A stretch of 64,000 nucleotides of DNA from Caprimulgus europaeus. Its lineage: Eukaryota > Chordata > Aves > Caprimulgiformes > Caprimulgidae. The position numbers and the translations under genes were made by a program. Shown here piece after piece: positions 1 through 13,400 of the stretch (the first letter of the stretch is position 1; each line of letters starts with the position of its first letter). The notes beneath the pieces were generated by a model that worked only from the letters and a program-made list of their open reading frames with translations, searched no databases and had not been told where the DNA came from. The DNA lies in contig OU015527.1 of assembly GCA_907165065.1 (NCBI GenBank), positions 21,899,686 to 21,963,685 of the forward strand. Direction: 5' to 3'.

Positions 1-1374
1 CTACAGTAATAAAATACATAAATATATCAAAACTATTGAGGTCTCTCAAAATGTAAGATCATGTTATGGTAAAACTAATGTTCTGTTTAAATGTATGGAC
101 TTGTGGCAACAAGAAAAATACCACAAATAGGAAAATCATAATTATTATATAATCGTAATTAATATATAATGACACTGTGTTTACCTTTTCATAGCACTTA
201 AAGCTATATATAGTGAAGAGCTAAATACAGTACTTTATATGTATACATATGTATATTTCAGAAAAAAAATAAATCTCCTCCCCCCCCCCCCCCAAAACAC
301 GGTTCAGTTTGTTCTTGCAATAATTTCTGGATATTGAAAAGATCACCTTTAATTCAAATAGTATTAAACCTCTAAATGAACTGGTTTTTAACTGAAAACA
401 AACCTCCTCCACTTAGTTACAAATACTATAAATTTGGGATTTTCACATAGGTTAGAGCCGGAATATTGGTCTCGTTTTGCTATTTCTGGCAATCCAGGAC
501 TAATCAGCACCTTTTGCTTCATGTCACTATTTTATAGAGTGCTCTGGTGATTTTGTTGTGCTGTGTAGTTCTACCCTTTGTTGACAAATTTGAGGGGAAA
601 ATCAAACAAATAGAATATGGCAGGTGGTCCAGCTGAAATACAGACCATGCAAAAGTTAGTTTTCAGAGAGACCCAGACAATGCTTAGTATTTTCAGTACA
701 TGCTTGCACACTTTAGTACTAGCTAAACACAACAGATAAATTATTTCTATTACACCACTGCATTTGTGGAATACTGCTTTCCGGAAGTGCAGCATAACTT
801 AGAGAAGTATTTACATACCACAGCTGCAGCATCGCTCCATTTACATGCAGTCAGTGACAACTCCCAGAGAGCCGCGTGTAAACACGCAGATCAGAAGCAT
901 TAAGAAGAAAGCGGAGTGTGTATACCCCTGAAAAAAAACTCAAGAGGTATTTAAACACAGAGGCATTCTCATTGCCTGAATAGAAGTCCTTCCAAGATGA
1001 AAGCTTTTGGAAAAGTATTAAAAGCCTTCACTGATTATCCATTTCAAGGATGTAATAACATTACACGGTTTGCAGACCAGATGAAAGTGATGTTTCAAAA
1101 GCACGTTGGCAACATTCTGATGAGGCCAACAGTGAAGTGGAGGAAGAGTGTATTAACAGATACAGTCAGAAATAACGAGATGGCAACATCCATTTCTGGA
1201 GAGAAGATATCCTAGGGAAAAAAGAGGGAAAAAAAACCAGTTATGTCATGTGCTGTGACACAAAATCACGATAATCCAGATTTCAGCCCAGATAACTCTT
1301 CCTAATCGTTTCCTGAAGAACTCCAGCTGCGTGACTAGCACTCGATAAGACAGCTAGGGTCGGGCTCACGCTCA
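1..1374. other. Upstream flank of MTAP, no gene seen
   Basis: AT-rich non-coding sequence. Only short unsupported open frames are present. A run of 14 C occurs at 280-293. I see no exon, RNA gene or recognisable transposon. Confidence 0.6.
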
Positions 1375-2230
1375 GGCCGGTGAGCGGAGCCCTCGGACGG
1401 CGCCCTCCCCTCCCGCTCGGGCCGCACACACGCTCCCCCCCCCGCCCCTCCTCGGGCCGGAAGTGCCACGGGAGCGGCCCAGGCACCGCGACCCCTCAGC
1501 GCGGGCGCGCGCTGCCACCTAGCGAAGAGCGCGTGCCGCCGGCAGCAGCACTGCCGCCAGCCGAGGCCCCGCCGGACCCTTTCTGCGGCGCCGGGGAGCA
1601 GGGGCGGCCACGGGAGCGGGGGCGGGGCGGGGCCGGGCCGGGCCACACGCGGAGCGCGGCCCCGGGGGGGCTGGCCGCCTGCCAGCGGCACCGCCCCACG
1701 GTCCCCCCCACCCTTCCTGCCAACATGGCTGTTGCCGCCGCGGCTGTGAAGGTAAGCGCGAGTCCGCGCCGCCACGGGTTGGGAGGGAGGCGGCGGCGGC
1801 GGTAGGAGGCGGTACTCACCGCCGCCTTCGACCCCTCCCCGCCTGTCGCCTACCCCGCCACACCGGGCCAGCTGCGGGCGTGCGGCTTGGGAGTGGGAAG
1901 GTGGAGGCCACGCCGCTGCCCTCCCGACAATGCCCAGCGCGGGGAGGGGGGTGCACGCGCTGCATCTCGCCCGCCGTGTCCTTCTCTGCTTCCTGCTCCC
2001 TTCCCGCCTCCCTTCCGCTCCGCCCGCCGCCAGCAGGCCCGGGAGTACGACGGCCCTCGGGGGTGCCAAGTGGGAGAGGGGCCGCCATGGCGGGCGGTGC
2101 CCCGCCGAGAGCGCCCCAAGGCCGCCGCCTCGCGCGTCTGGGGCCTCTCAGCCGCGGGGCGGGCATCCCCTGAGCGGCCCTGCCCGCGTCTCGCTGTCCG
2201 CCGAGGCGCTCCCGCCACCGGCCCGGAAGG
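1375..2230. promoter_or_regulatory. MTAP: CpG island, MTAP promoter and first exon
   Basis: Very GC- and CpG-rich block that starts abruptly after AT-rich DNA and surrounds MTAP exon 1. It carries an ETS/GABPA-type site CCGGAAGTG at 1457-1465, many Sp1-like GGGCGG boxes, and a YY1-like AACATGGC overlapping the MTAP start codon. No TATA box is obvious, which fits a housekeeping promoter. A T19 tract follows near 2237-2255. The many open frames in both directions here are GC-content artefacts. Confidence 0.8.
1725..1751 (+). CDS. MTAP: MTAP exon 1 (start codon)
   Basis: Encodes MAVAAAAVK from an ATG in a CCAACATGG context, followed by the donor GTAAGC. Human exon 1 likewise encodes a short Ala/Thr-rich leader ending in VK. 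The 5' end of the transcript cannot be placed exactly inside the CpG island. Confidence 0.9.
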
Positions 2231-5200
2231 AGGGACTTTTTTTTTTTTTTTTTTTCTACTGCAAGCTGGAGACCTCTCGTCAGGGTTTCCGACCCTGAAA
2301 GGGTCCGAGGCGGGTTTGTAACTATGGCGGAGTGCACCAGTCCCGAAGCTGCAGCAGGCGTGACCCGATACAAAAGTTTCACTCAAGACTTGTTTAAAAA
2401 ATGGCTGTAAGAGGTGATGGTCAGGAATGAGCAGGCCAGTTGGGCCAAAACTCTGGATTTGTGTTTTGACCAAAATATTAATTAGTTTTCTGAGGTGGTG
2501 TAATTCTCCCAGTTGTTTTGCTGTGTAGAATTCTGTTTTAAGTTGTCTTTATTTTATAGAGACAGCAGGTTTATTCTCTTAACTGTAAGCTGCATTCAGC
2601 TTGCTGTTTATCTCCTTTTAAGAGAAAGTCTTTTTAATGCCATCTTCTTCCTTGTCATCCCTAAAACAGAAGAGAGAAGGACAGATGTATTCGTTGGTTG
2701 TTAGTTCTCACAAAACCTCATAGCTGATCACGACAACGCTTAATATTAGTACATAAGTTTTTAAGACACTCAAATGGACAAATGTTGCTGTTACTGCACC
2801 GATACTTCTGTGTAGTGTGCTTTAACATATTTGAGGAATGTCACCAAACAGCGGGTGAAGAAAGGAATACACCTGAGTGTGATCATTATTTGGACTCCCA
2901 CAGAGAAGTTCTTTTGATCTTGTAGTTGCTGGTATGATAACTGTTTTTTACGTTTAACTTTTGTTGCTCTCCATCCCAGTGTTTGAGATGGACTATACCA
3001 TAGTAAAATACTTCATCTTTCATTCCACTGCAATGCCATTTAACTTTAGATTTAATTCCAGATAACCTTAGCCACAGGCTCTGTTAATTTTTACAGGTAA
3101 TGTCCTTCATGTCCCTTTGTAGGATGGAAAGTCTGGAATGGAGCATACAGTTTTGCATCTTTCCATTCTTGAGGTCACTCCTTGATGTGACTGTCTCTGC
3201 CTTTTGAGAAAAGGTGAGACTTTTCTCCCTGAGTCAGATCCTCTCTGATGTTCCTTGCCTGGGCTGATAGGTGTAAAGAAACCTGATCTCCCTAAGCAAG
3301 GTGTCTCCCCACTGAGCCTAGATCAGCTGCACTGCTTTTGATAATTCACTAGAAGTTATATAAAGCAGACTTTAATATAGAATGAGATTTTGGGAGTCTC
3401 CAGCCTTCAGATGCAGATGATATTCCTGGAGATTATGTAAAATGGAGGAAAAATAATTATGTTGCAGAGAGGTAAAATTAATTTTAGGGTTGGAGCTCCC
3501 AGCTCCAAGTTGGCATTATGTGGTTGGAGAAGCAGCTGCTTCAACAAATCTCTGCTGATCTAACTCTTCTTCCACTGTAGTAGCTTTCCTGTGAATTATA
3601 ATGAGCCCAGCATTTCTCTGTCCAGTATTGCCTAAGGTCATTTGAAGGCTGACCAAACTGCTGCTGAGTTTTTTTGCAGGGAGGAAGAAGGCAAAATTCA
3701 AGGCTGTGTAGCTCTTCTGTGCTGTTGGTTTTCTACCTTGGGAGCTGTAAATATTTTGCCAGCTCATTGCACTGCTGCTGTTTCTGGCAGCATGGCCATT
3801 GGTCTAAAAACCTTCTCTGGAGCTGAACTGTGCAGTAGAAGCACGTACTGATGCCACTGCAGCAGCAGGAGTAAGGAGCCCAAGGACAAATCTAAAAGCA
3901 ACTTCTCCAGGCCTATACTGCCATGGACAGAGTGAGCTTTGTGCTGCCACAGATTGTGTGCTGCTTTCTGCTACAGGAGCAGTCTGTTACAATGCTGGAT
4001 CTGTGTGTTCATAAAGACCTTAAAGCATTGCAGTTCTGAAATAACTTTTATGTCATGTAGATGTAGTTGGTATCTCCAGCATTGCACTGCTTTCCTCAGT
4101 CCCAACAACTTTCAGTTCATGAGACATAAAAGTTAAGGCAGATAAGCATTCCCTTTTGAATATTCTTAATCTTAAATCATCGGGTACTGATAAAACAAGC
4201 ATGATACCAGACTAAAACTAGTTGAGTTACTAAAGGAACTATTTTTTTTCTAATAAAAAGGCACCATTTTTATTCTGCTTCTGTTAATGTACTGTGTTTA
4301 CTGAATGCATGCATGAGCAATGTTAAAGGTGGTCTTTGTTGATTTTCAGTTTTATGATTGCTCCTATTGCACACTTCCTACGTGAGTATTAAGGCAAAAT
4401 ATTATGCATCCTAAAATTTATATAGTTTTCAGGATTTTCATAAGCAATCTTAACAATAGGAGCATTTGTGATAAATAAGCAACACATGTAATATGAGAAC
4501 AGACCCATCGATACTACTGCAACCAATGACCTAGGTCTTCCCTAATACATGAGTCAGGGTTGGAGTGTTTGGATTTTTACTGCTATTTTCCTTTGCACTA
4601 CTCCCGTTGTTCCACAGGGGGGTAGCAAAAGGAAATAGAAGTCTTTCAGTTCAGCAGATCAGCATTTGCACCATCTGGTGTAGAAAGCTTTCTCAGAGAA
4701 GTATTTCATGCGTAAGGAAGACCACAGAGCCTCTGCTTGTCAGAACAAAATGCTCAATGAGCCAACTAATATAGTGGTTGAACAAATTAGATCTCTATGA
4801 ATGGGAAAGTTAAGAAGAAGCTAGAGTAAGAGACAGTTGGGTGTGTGTTATGGAAGGGGGGTGTTGTATGTTGAAGCCTGGAGGTTTTACTTGAGAAATT
4901 TTCTGGTTTTAAAAATAATAAAAAATGGTGGAAGCCTGCAGTAATAAGTCATGCCAGAATGGTTCCAGGATTTTTTGTGTTCATGATAAGCAACTCAGCC
5001 ATGATATGAATTCTTCAGTTCAAAAATGAGATGAACTTTGCAACAACTGGTTGCATCAGAGGGGGGTGGAGGGGAAGGTGAAAAAGCAGTAGTATTTTCT
5101 CTGTGTGATAAATGTTGACATTATTTTTAAACACCATTACTGAGCTTGAGATTGTGAAGGGCCTGATAGTACCCATTCCATCCAAAAAGCTAGAAGTGTT

Positions 5201-6442
5201 TTGAACTCAAGAGAAAACTTGACTTGATTGAAAATGGAATCCCTAGAAAGACAAAACCAAGATACTTTCCAGTTATGAACTAGAAACAAGAAAACTCAGA
5301 TACAGTTTTCTTTAGCTGGAGTATGAAATCACAGGTGAGTTTCATCTCAGTGAGAATATATGCTTCAAATTACCTTTTTTTTTCTTTAACCTTTTTTACA
5401 AAAGGGCTAGAACAGATGAGCCATGAGCAAGAGCAAGAAATCAGTGATACTAAAGCATGACAGATAGGTGGTAACTGAGAGTCTCTACATGCTTCTTCAC
5501 TACAAGTTGTATCAAAACACAACACATGGCTTTTAGACTGATTTCTAAGGAAATAAATACATTTTATTTAAGTGGCCCTTTGCTTTGCCCTCTGTTTTCC
5601 CTTTCTATTATGCTTTGAAGCTGTTAGTCAATTTCAGAAAAACGTGAGGGGGAAAAAGTACTTGAAAAGACTTAATTTAAAAAGTAGGAGGAGCAAGAGT
5701 CTACTAGGGAAAGGTTGTGAGTTGAATAAAACCTGACACCAGAGCATCTACACAAAAGTGTCACAGTTAGTGACCCAGCTGCAGGCAAATTTTGAATGAG
5801 CACTTACACTTTCTTAGGTGCCAGAGGATCTAATAGTAAATATGTGAAGAAACCCAGGAATCACAGCAGATTAAATTGTCAGCAGATTTATTTTATTTCT
5901 CTTGTGAGGATGCTGTTGAGCTGTCTGGCTTTTCAGAATCTATACAGAGACTGCTTACAGAAGTGGGGAAGTTTTTAGATCTTGGCAAGTCAACACAAAA
6001 AAGGTTGTATTTTGTATGTGTAATACCATATTGTAATGCCTGGTATTCAGTATGGTGGTTATGTGTAGGACTGTTTTCCCCATGTAAACAAGAAGCTTTT
6101 GTTGTAATAGGCTTTATACAGGTATTTTTCACTCATTACAGGCATTCCTAAATAACTGTGAATGAATTGTCACATCTTTGTGCATTTTACATAGCTTTTT
6201 AAATTTGGTATCTTTAAAGAGTAGAATCATAGTATAAGAAATTAGCAAGTTAAATAGAATTGTTTAAAATCAGTTATTTGAAATTCCCTTTCTGGGAAAC
6301 TGGGCATGTTATGTTTTATTAATCTGTAGTCTGGCCCGATCTCGAGCAGAAGTACATTTTGTGGCTGCCTAGTTAGTTTTTCAGACATGCTATTACCCTG
6401 AGTGTAACCTCAAGAAGACTAATATGTACTTTTCTGTGTAAG
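1752..6442 (+). other. MTAP: MTAP intron 1
   Basis: Begins inside the CpG island and becomes AT-rich after about 2.3 kb. At 2324 an ATG GCG GAG codon run opens a 28-codon frame that matches nothing I know. No transposon is recognisable. Confidence 0.7.
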
Positions 6443-6529
6443 ATTGGAATTATCGGTGGAACTGGCCTGGATGATGTGGATATCTTAGAAGGAAGAACAG
6501 AAAAATATGTTGATACGCCTTATGGCAAG
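6443..6529 (+). CDS. MTAP: MTAP exon 2
   Basis: 29 codons, starting [11 protein letters not shown] and ending YVDTPYGK. Acceptor TGTAAG and donor GTTTGT. It holds the glycine-rich phosphate-binding loop with Thr16 (human Thr18). Confidence 0.96.
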
Positions 6530-7097
6530 GTTTGTATAACCTATTTTTTTGTTATTGAGATTTTTTGCTGCTTTTAACAATGTTGGTATGCTATAAGAAT
6601 TTTCAGACTGTTAAGTGAATGCATAAAGGAGGTACTGTCACAAGACTATTTCTATTTAGTTTCTATGTGTTGTGTGATTCTTAGTTTGTAGAAACAAGGT
6701 GTTACAAAGATGATGTGCAAAGGAGACTCTCTCATTTGTAGATTGAGTGAATGTACAAACTCAGTCCTGAACTTGCAGTCATGAAGGACAAACCCTCTTT
6801 TTCAGATTTGTGCTGTTGTGTGACCTGTAGTGTATGTCAGATCACTCCAGAAACCTTTCTGAATTGCAGGAAACTGTCCTTTGAGGTATATGGACCACCG
6901 TTTTCCCTGTAACCACTGACTTACACTTTACATACCAATGCTCTCCTTACAAGCGTGCTTATAACCATATAATTTGAAACTAATTTGAAAATGAAGCAAT
7001 GAAACTGTTTGTTTTTGTGGCACAGGTATTCTTGACCAATCCTCCTTCATGTTGCTTTTGCCCTTTTGCTCATTAAAGACAGAGTGGAGGCTGGAAG

Positions 7098-7696
7098 TGT
7101 TGTGGTGGTTTCATTTGGCTTGCAGCCAAACACAGCTGCTCGCTCACTCTCCACCTCCCACCCAGGGAATAGGGGAGAGATTTGGAGGACAAAGGATAAG
7201 GAGACTCGTGGGTTGAGATAAAAACAATTTAAAAATTGAAGTAAAATAAAACTTAATTGTAATTAATTAATTAATTAATTGTAATAACCACCCACCAACC
7301 GATGCCCAGCCTGTCCCCAGCTAGTGATCCCAGAGCAGAGACAGTCCTGAGACTGCAGTCCCGGAAGAGTGCGCCCGAGCGATCCCCGAGAGAATCCCCA
7401 GCTTTCCGGTCAACTCTCATTAGTATATTGAACATGGCATTATATGATATGGAATATCTCATTGGCATATCCAAAATCCAACTTTGGGGTTTGGTAGTTG
7501 CTATGCTTTTCTCCCACCAAGTCCTTTGTACCTGCAGACTAACAAAACACGAAAGCCTTTGACTTTCAGCAGCAAATAAAAACATTAGCATGTTATCAAC
7601 ATTATTTTTATAACAAATCCCACACTGAAACCAAAATGCAGCACCTTCTAGCTACTAAGAAGAAAATTAAATCTTTCCTACCAAACCAGGACAACA
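7098..7696 (-). mobile_element. Solo LTR of an avian class II-like endogenous retrovirus
   Basis: About 600 bp bounded by TG...CA and resembling from memory a common avian ERVK-type LTR. It has a GCTGCTCGCTCACTCTCC segment near one end, the stretch TGATATGGAATATC in the middle, and AGCTACTAAGAAGAAAATTAA near the other end. The family's usual orientation, with a degraded TATA-like box, places its sense strand on the minus strand. No gag, pol or env frames flank it. Target duplications are not clear, so the copy is probably old. Confidence 0.7.
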
Positions 7697-8616
7697 GTAC
7701 TGAGTGTATTGTAAAGGAAAATTTCTGCCCCAAAGCATAGTAGGGACAGGCAGGACAAAGGATGAGGGAGAGTGTTATAGGCAGGAAATCAAGGGGGAAA
7801 GAAGTTCTAGTTGACACAGGTAGTTCATAGAAGAACTGTATCTTGTGTATTCTGTAATGTCATAAGACCAGATGAGTCTAGGTGCTTTATAATTGCTATC
7901 AGAATTATGTCTTATGAAAAGTACCAGAGTAAGCTAGTATATATACAATTAAACAACTAGCATGTAGTAGCAAGAGCCATTTTATGGGTAGAAGCTTGCC
8001 AGAAAGCGCAGCGCTGTGATGTGTAAGTGAAAGTCTGAATCTGGGGCTCAGTTCAAAATGGTTTAAGGATTAAGTAAGAGGGCAGAGCAAGTGGAGCTTG
8101 TGTGCATGTCATCCAAGAATGGGAAAGAGATAAAGATTGAGGAAGGAGAAAACAGAATCAGAAAAGCACATTTGACTTTTCCACCATACTTCAAAATCTG
8201 TAACAAACTACAAGAGAATGAAGGGAACTTACCTTCTCCATTTTCTGTACCCCACTTTCCAAATGATAGTCAGCACTGGTCCGAAGTAGAATCCACTAAC
8301 CAACTAATGGCAGCTGGTTTGGCTAAACTAGCCTTTTCCCTATCTTTTTGAGAGTCATGGATGGTCACAGCATGGCTGTGTCTGAAGTCTGCTCACAAAG
8401 CAAAAGTAGCACTATGCTTTTAGCAGATATTAACTGAAGCCTTCATATCCAGAAAGGTTGAAACAGTCTTCCCTTTCAGGAGTCTGTTCAGATTGTGGTT
8501 AAGGGCACAGTGGCAGCACAGCATTTGGAGGGCTGTTCTGTCACAGCACTGGGATGCAATAGTATTTGGGAGGCTGAAATTTTGCACGGCGGTAGGTGGC
8601 CTACAGCAGGGTTTGC

Positions 8617-10487
8617 TATTCACAGAATCACAGCATGTGAGGGATTGGAAGGGACCTTGAAGATCACCTAGTCCAGTCCCCCTGCCGGAGCAGGAACACC
8701 TAGATGAGATCACACAGGAAGGCATCCTGGCGGGTCTTGAATGTCTCCAGAGAAGCAGACTCCACACCCTCCCTGGGCAGCCTGTTCCAGTGCTCTGTCA
8801 CCCTCACTGTAAAGAAGTTCTTTCTCAAGTTTAAGCAAAACCTCCTGTGTTCCATCTTACACCCACTGCCCCTTGTCCTGCCATTGGTTGTCACCAAGAA
8901 GAGCCTGGCTCCATCCTCCTGACATTCGCCTTTAACATATTTATAAACATTAATCAGGTCCCCCCTCAGTCTCCTGTTCTCCAAGCTAAGGAGACCCAGC
9001 TCCCACAACCTTTCCTCATAAGGGAGATGCTCCACTCCCTTCATCATCTTGGTGGCTCTGTGCTGGACTCTCTCAAGCAGTTCCCTGTCCTTCTTGAACT
9101 GTGGGGCCCAGAACTGGACACAATATTCCAGATGTGGCCTCACCAGGGCAGAGTAGAGGGGAAGAAGAACCTCTCTTGACCTACTAACCACAGCCCTTCT
9201 AATGCACCCCAGGATGCCATTGGCCTTCCTGGCCACAAGGGCACAGTGCTGGCTCATGGTCATCCTGCTGGCTACCAGGACTCCCAGATCCCTTTCCCCT
9301 ACACTGCTCTCTAGGAGATCACCTCCCAACCTATACTGGAACCTGGGGTTGTTCCTGCCCAGGTGCAACACCCTACACTTGCCCTTATTATATTTCATCA
9401 AGTTTTTCCCTGCCCAGCTCTCCAGCCTGTCCAGGTCTCTCTGGATGGCAGCACAGCCTGCTGGTGTGTCAGCCACTCCTCCCAGCTTTGTGTCACCAGC
9501 AAACTTGCTGACAGTGCACTCTGTGCCCTCATCCAGGTCATTGATGAATATATTGAATAATACTGGTCCTAGTACTGACCCCTGAGGGACTCCACTAGAC
9601 ACAGGTCTCCAACTAGACTCTGCCCCATTGACCACCACTCTCTGGCTTCTTCCCACCAGCCAGTTCACAGTCCATCTCACTACCTGATCATCTAATCCAC
9701 GCTTCCTCAATTTGACAGCAAGGATGCTGTGGGAGACCATGTCAAATGCTTTGCTGAAATCAAGATAGACCACATCCACCGCTCTGCCATCATCAAGCCA
9801 CCTGGTTGTGTATTCATAAATCTAGAAGGTTGGTCAAGCATGACTTCCCCTTGGTGAAGCTGTGCTGACTGCCCCTAATGACCCTCTTATCCTTGATATG
9901 CCTAGAGATGGCACCAAGGATAAGTCATTCCATCACCTTCCCAGGGATGGAGGTGAGGCTGACCGGTCTGTAGTTACCCGGGTCCTCCTTCTTGCCCTTT
10001 TTGAAGATTGCAGTGACATTTGCTTTCCTCCAGTCCTCAGGCACCTCTCCCGTTCCCCACGACTTAGCAAAGATGATGGAGAGTGGTCTAGCAATGACTT
10101 CAGCCAGCTCCTTCAACACCTGTGGGTGCATCCCATCTGGACCCATAGATTTATGGATGTCCAGATTGCTTAATTGGTCCCTGACCCAATCCTCATCAAC
10201 CAAGGCAAACTCCTCTATTGTCCTGACTTCCTCTGGGGCCTCAGGGGTACAGGGCTCCTCAGGACAGCTTCCAGCAGAGTAGACAGAGACAAAGAAGGCA
10301 TTCAGTAACTCTGGCTTCTCTGTATCTTCTGTCACCAGGGCACCCACCTCACTCATCAGTGGGCCTATGTTGCCTGTAGTGTTAGTTTTATCTGCCATGT
10401 ATTTGAAGAAGCTCTTTCTGTTGTCCTTGACCCCTCTGGCAAGGTTTAATTCTATTACTGCGAAAACTAGGAGCTCCCGCACAAGGG
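8617..10487 (-). mobile_element. CR1 LINE, 5'-truncated, with reverse-transcriptase remnants
   Basis: The plus-strand left end (ACAGAATCACAGCATGTGAGG onward) is the CR1 3' end in reverse. Minus-strand frames at 9925-10482 (185 codons) and 8700-9779 (359 codons) are the finger/palm and palm/thumb parts of CR1 ORF2. Recognisable pieces are GPDGMHPQVLKEL, NYRPVSLTSIPGK, DFSKAFD and [19 protein letters not shown]. The catalytic FADD box reads FAGD, and the two frames are disconnected between 9779 and 9925. It is therefore a dead copy with no endonuclease part, lying antisense in MTAP intron 2. Confidence 0.93.
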
Positions 10488-13400
10488 AATGGAAAAAGCT
10501 TCCTCAATCCTGTACTTCTGGTCAGTATGTAAGGCTTTTTAAATTTCATTTAGGAAGCAGCTTAGCTAGTGTCTTTTTTCTGTGTTCTTCACAGAATGCA
10601 ACATGAATAGGGGAAAATAAATCTTGATTGCCAGTTTTGGTTTGGGAGAAACCTTGATCAATGGACTAGCTGTATCTGAGCTTCTGTATTATGCTTTTAG
10701 CATAGGCTCACTTAAAGAAAAATCTTGTGAGTATTCTGCCTCTTTGTATGGGAGTGGTGGAATATAACTGAGATGTCATGGTAGGAACCCAAGCATGGAT
10801 TCTAGATACTGTGGTGAGCTGCACTGGAACTGTTGAGCTGAGTTTGATGGAAAACTGCAGCTCTGTGGGACATCTGTATCTGTGAAAGGGAGCAGAGCCA
10901 GACAGTGAGCTTTTATCCATACCCTAATGGCCTCTCTTCTCTCTGCCTGTGGATCTGAATTCCTAAGAACTCAGGCCATCAGTCTGATGGTTGTTTTATG
11001 TAGATTCACTCCTGCATAGAATTGCCTTGAGTGTTTGAATGCAGTTTTCATCCTTGTGGATCAGCGTTAGTGTAAGATGTGCAGGGCTTAGACCACAAGT
11101 TGCAGTGGCATAAAGTGCATTGAGTGGGTCAAGTTCATGGACTTCAAGTTGATGCAGAAACAAACCTCACAAATTTAATTGATATCAGTAGGTGGATCAA
11201 TGATTGCTTATTTTGCTACTGAGGCTTTTAAGTGTGCTTGTAAAAGTTTAGAAGTTTGTGGTTTATGTTAGTATTTTTTTCTAAAGGTGCATCTTATTCT
11301 TGATTGTTACTGAAATAAAACCAAACTGGTATTTTTCTGCCATAAAATTATTTTTCTTAGAGCTGTGGCATGAATGGAGAGAGAATCTGCCTGAAATTTT
11401 AAGAGGTAAAAGGCTTAATCTAAATAAACTGTTCAGAACTGTGATCTTTTGATTGCCAAGAGAATTAGAGATGCAACATCAAGCTTACTTAGTTCAAGCA
11501 AAACTAGGAAGAATGAAAATGAACGTCTGAATACCAAAAGGAAAATGCAAGGCATAGTTAAAAATGTAAGTCCATTTCATTCTATCCTGTAAAAATGCAA
11601 AGTATACAATTATCTTTTCCTTAAATTTGAATTTTTAATTTTTAAGTTTCTTGTCAAGGACATAGCCAAAAGACTTTTAGCTGAAAACCTTTCTGGTGAT
11701 GATGTTCCTCGGAACCTTTGACGTTTGACAACAGCAAAAAAAAGTTTTCTTAATGCTGTTTCTTTAGTTTTAGAAGCAGAATAATAGGTTAGGTTTTGTT
11801 CATATAGACTACTTGAACTGTCTTCTGCTTTGGCCTTCTGAAATCATAAGAATCATTTAATAATAAAACTTACATCATTAGGGAACGTGGGAGTGTTTTT
11901 TTCAGGTGAGATATGGAAAGGTTTAAAGGATTGTGAGCATTTTTGCAATTCTGTATATTGGCATTGGTCCTCCCTTGATTTTTCAAATTACATTAGTAAT
12001 AGTAGAGAAAATGCAGTACATTAGTTTTTTAAAAAATAAATATGCTTACAGCTGTTAATATTCCAGCCTTCTTTTCTCTCTTGTCTGCTTCCACTATTTT
12101 CATTGCATCAAAAATTTGGTGTAATATAGAAAATACTGACATGTAGAGAAGTACAGCACTGAAAAGAACTTGTGGGAGAAAGAGAGTAGAATGGAAGTGC
12201 ACACTAGTTCTGTTACTTGATTAACACAGAGTTTGAAATTTCTGTCTCTTTCACTTCCTTGTAACTTTATACATGCTGATTTATCTTTTATTTTCTCTCT
12301 TGTAATGACTCATGATGCGGTATCTGCAAATTCTCAAACTATCAGTTCATAATTTATCAGCACATTCTTTCTTTGTCCAAAACCTTTCTTTTTTCCTCTG
12401 CTGTGTTTCTAGGAGTCATGTGCAAGAATGCTATTCAGGCAGTCACCTGGAAGATGCCCTGAATGTGTTCTGTGGAAATCTGTGTAAAGGTGACAGCCGG
12501 TCCTGTTACACGGCCAGCCTGAAGCCTTTTGAAGTAACTAGGATGGCAGCAGACAGGGAAGGAAACCTTCGCTACTGCAACTAGATTTTGAAGCCTGTTG
12601 TATTTCAAAGCTGTTGCATTCTTGCTGCATCAGCAGCATATGCCAGAATTCAGTGGAGTTCTGTGGTAGAGATAAATAGCAGTTAAATTGCACCTTTCCA
12701 TCCCAAGTCTTTTGGAAGTCAATATAAACTTGAATCTATTGCTTGCAATAAATCTGAGTCTGTCACTTGTAAAGCAAAGGATCCAGTCTTCAACTTACTG
12801 ATCTTTACTTTTCATTTTAATATGAGACAAGAAATTTTGGCTGAAGTCTTCTTTAGTTTTTGGGACTATTTTTGTATCCTACTGTGAGCTAAGTTGCATA
12901 ATAACATAATAACTTCATACAGCAAATGTGCGCTCTCTAAACAGAACAAACCCCAAGTGCTAATTGTTGTGAACCCTCATTGTTATGGAATGTTGCAACA
13001 TCAAAATGCCTTGGCAACTTGGCGGCAAGTTTTGTGCCCTTTCGCTCTTAAAGCCACGTCTAGTTCAGAAGAGTGTGCGTAAATTAGGGTAAATAGATTA
13101 AACATTTAAATGTCAATAGGTTAATATTAAATGGAAACTTTTAAAAAGAAGTCAGAATACACTACAGTTCTAAAAATAAATTTTCTGGAATATTCCCCTT
13201 ATATATAAAAAAGTAGTAAATCTGTGTCTGGCAGAACTTAAACTAAGGTGATTGAGTAAATTATGATGCTTTTAAGAGATTTGGCATTAAAAATGTCCAG
13301 AAAGAGCTCTGCAATAGGGAGTAGAAAGTTGTGTTTTAATTAGAAATTAGTATCTCTAAAATGCAGCTATGTGGGACTCACGTATTACTTTATTCTTTGC

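Noticed and set aside
1335..2473. Overlapping 140-240 codon frames on both strands at the MTAP CpG island
   Set aside because: Arg/Pro/Gly/Ala-rich frames caused by GC content. No family resemblance and no splice support.
12312..12584. 90-codon frame in MTAP intron 2 with several Cys residues
   Set aside because: No homology recognised, no convincing splice sites, and it lies within ordinary intron DNA.
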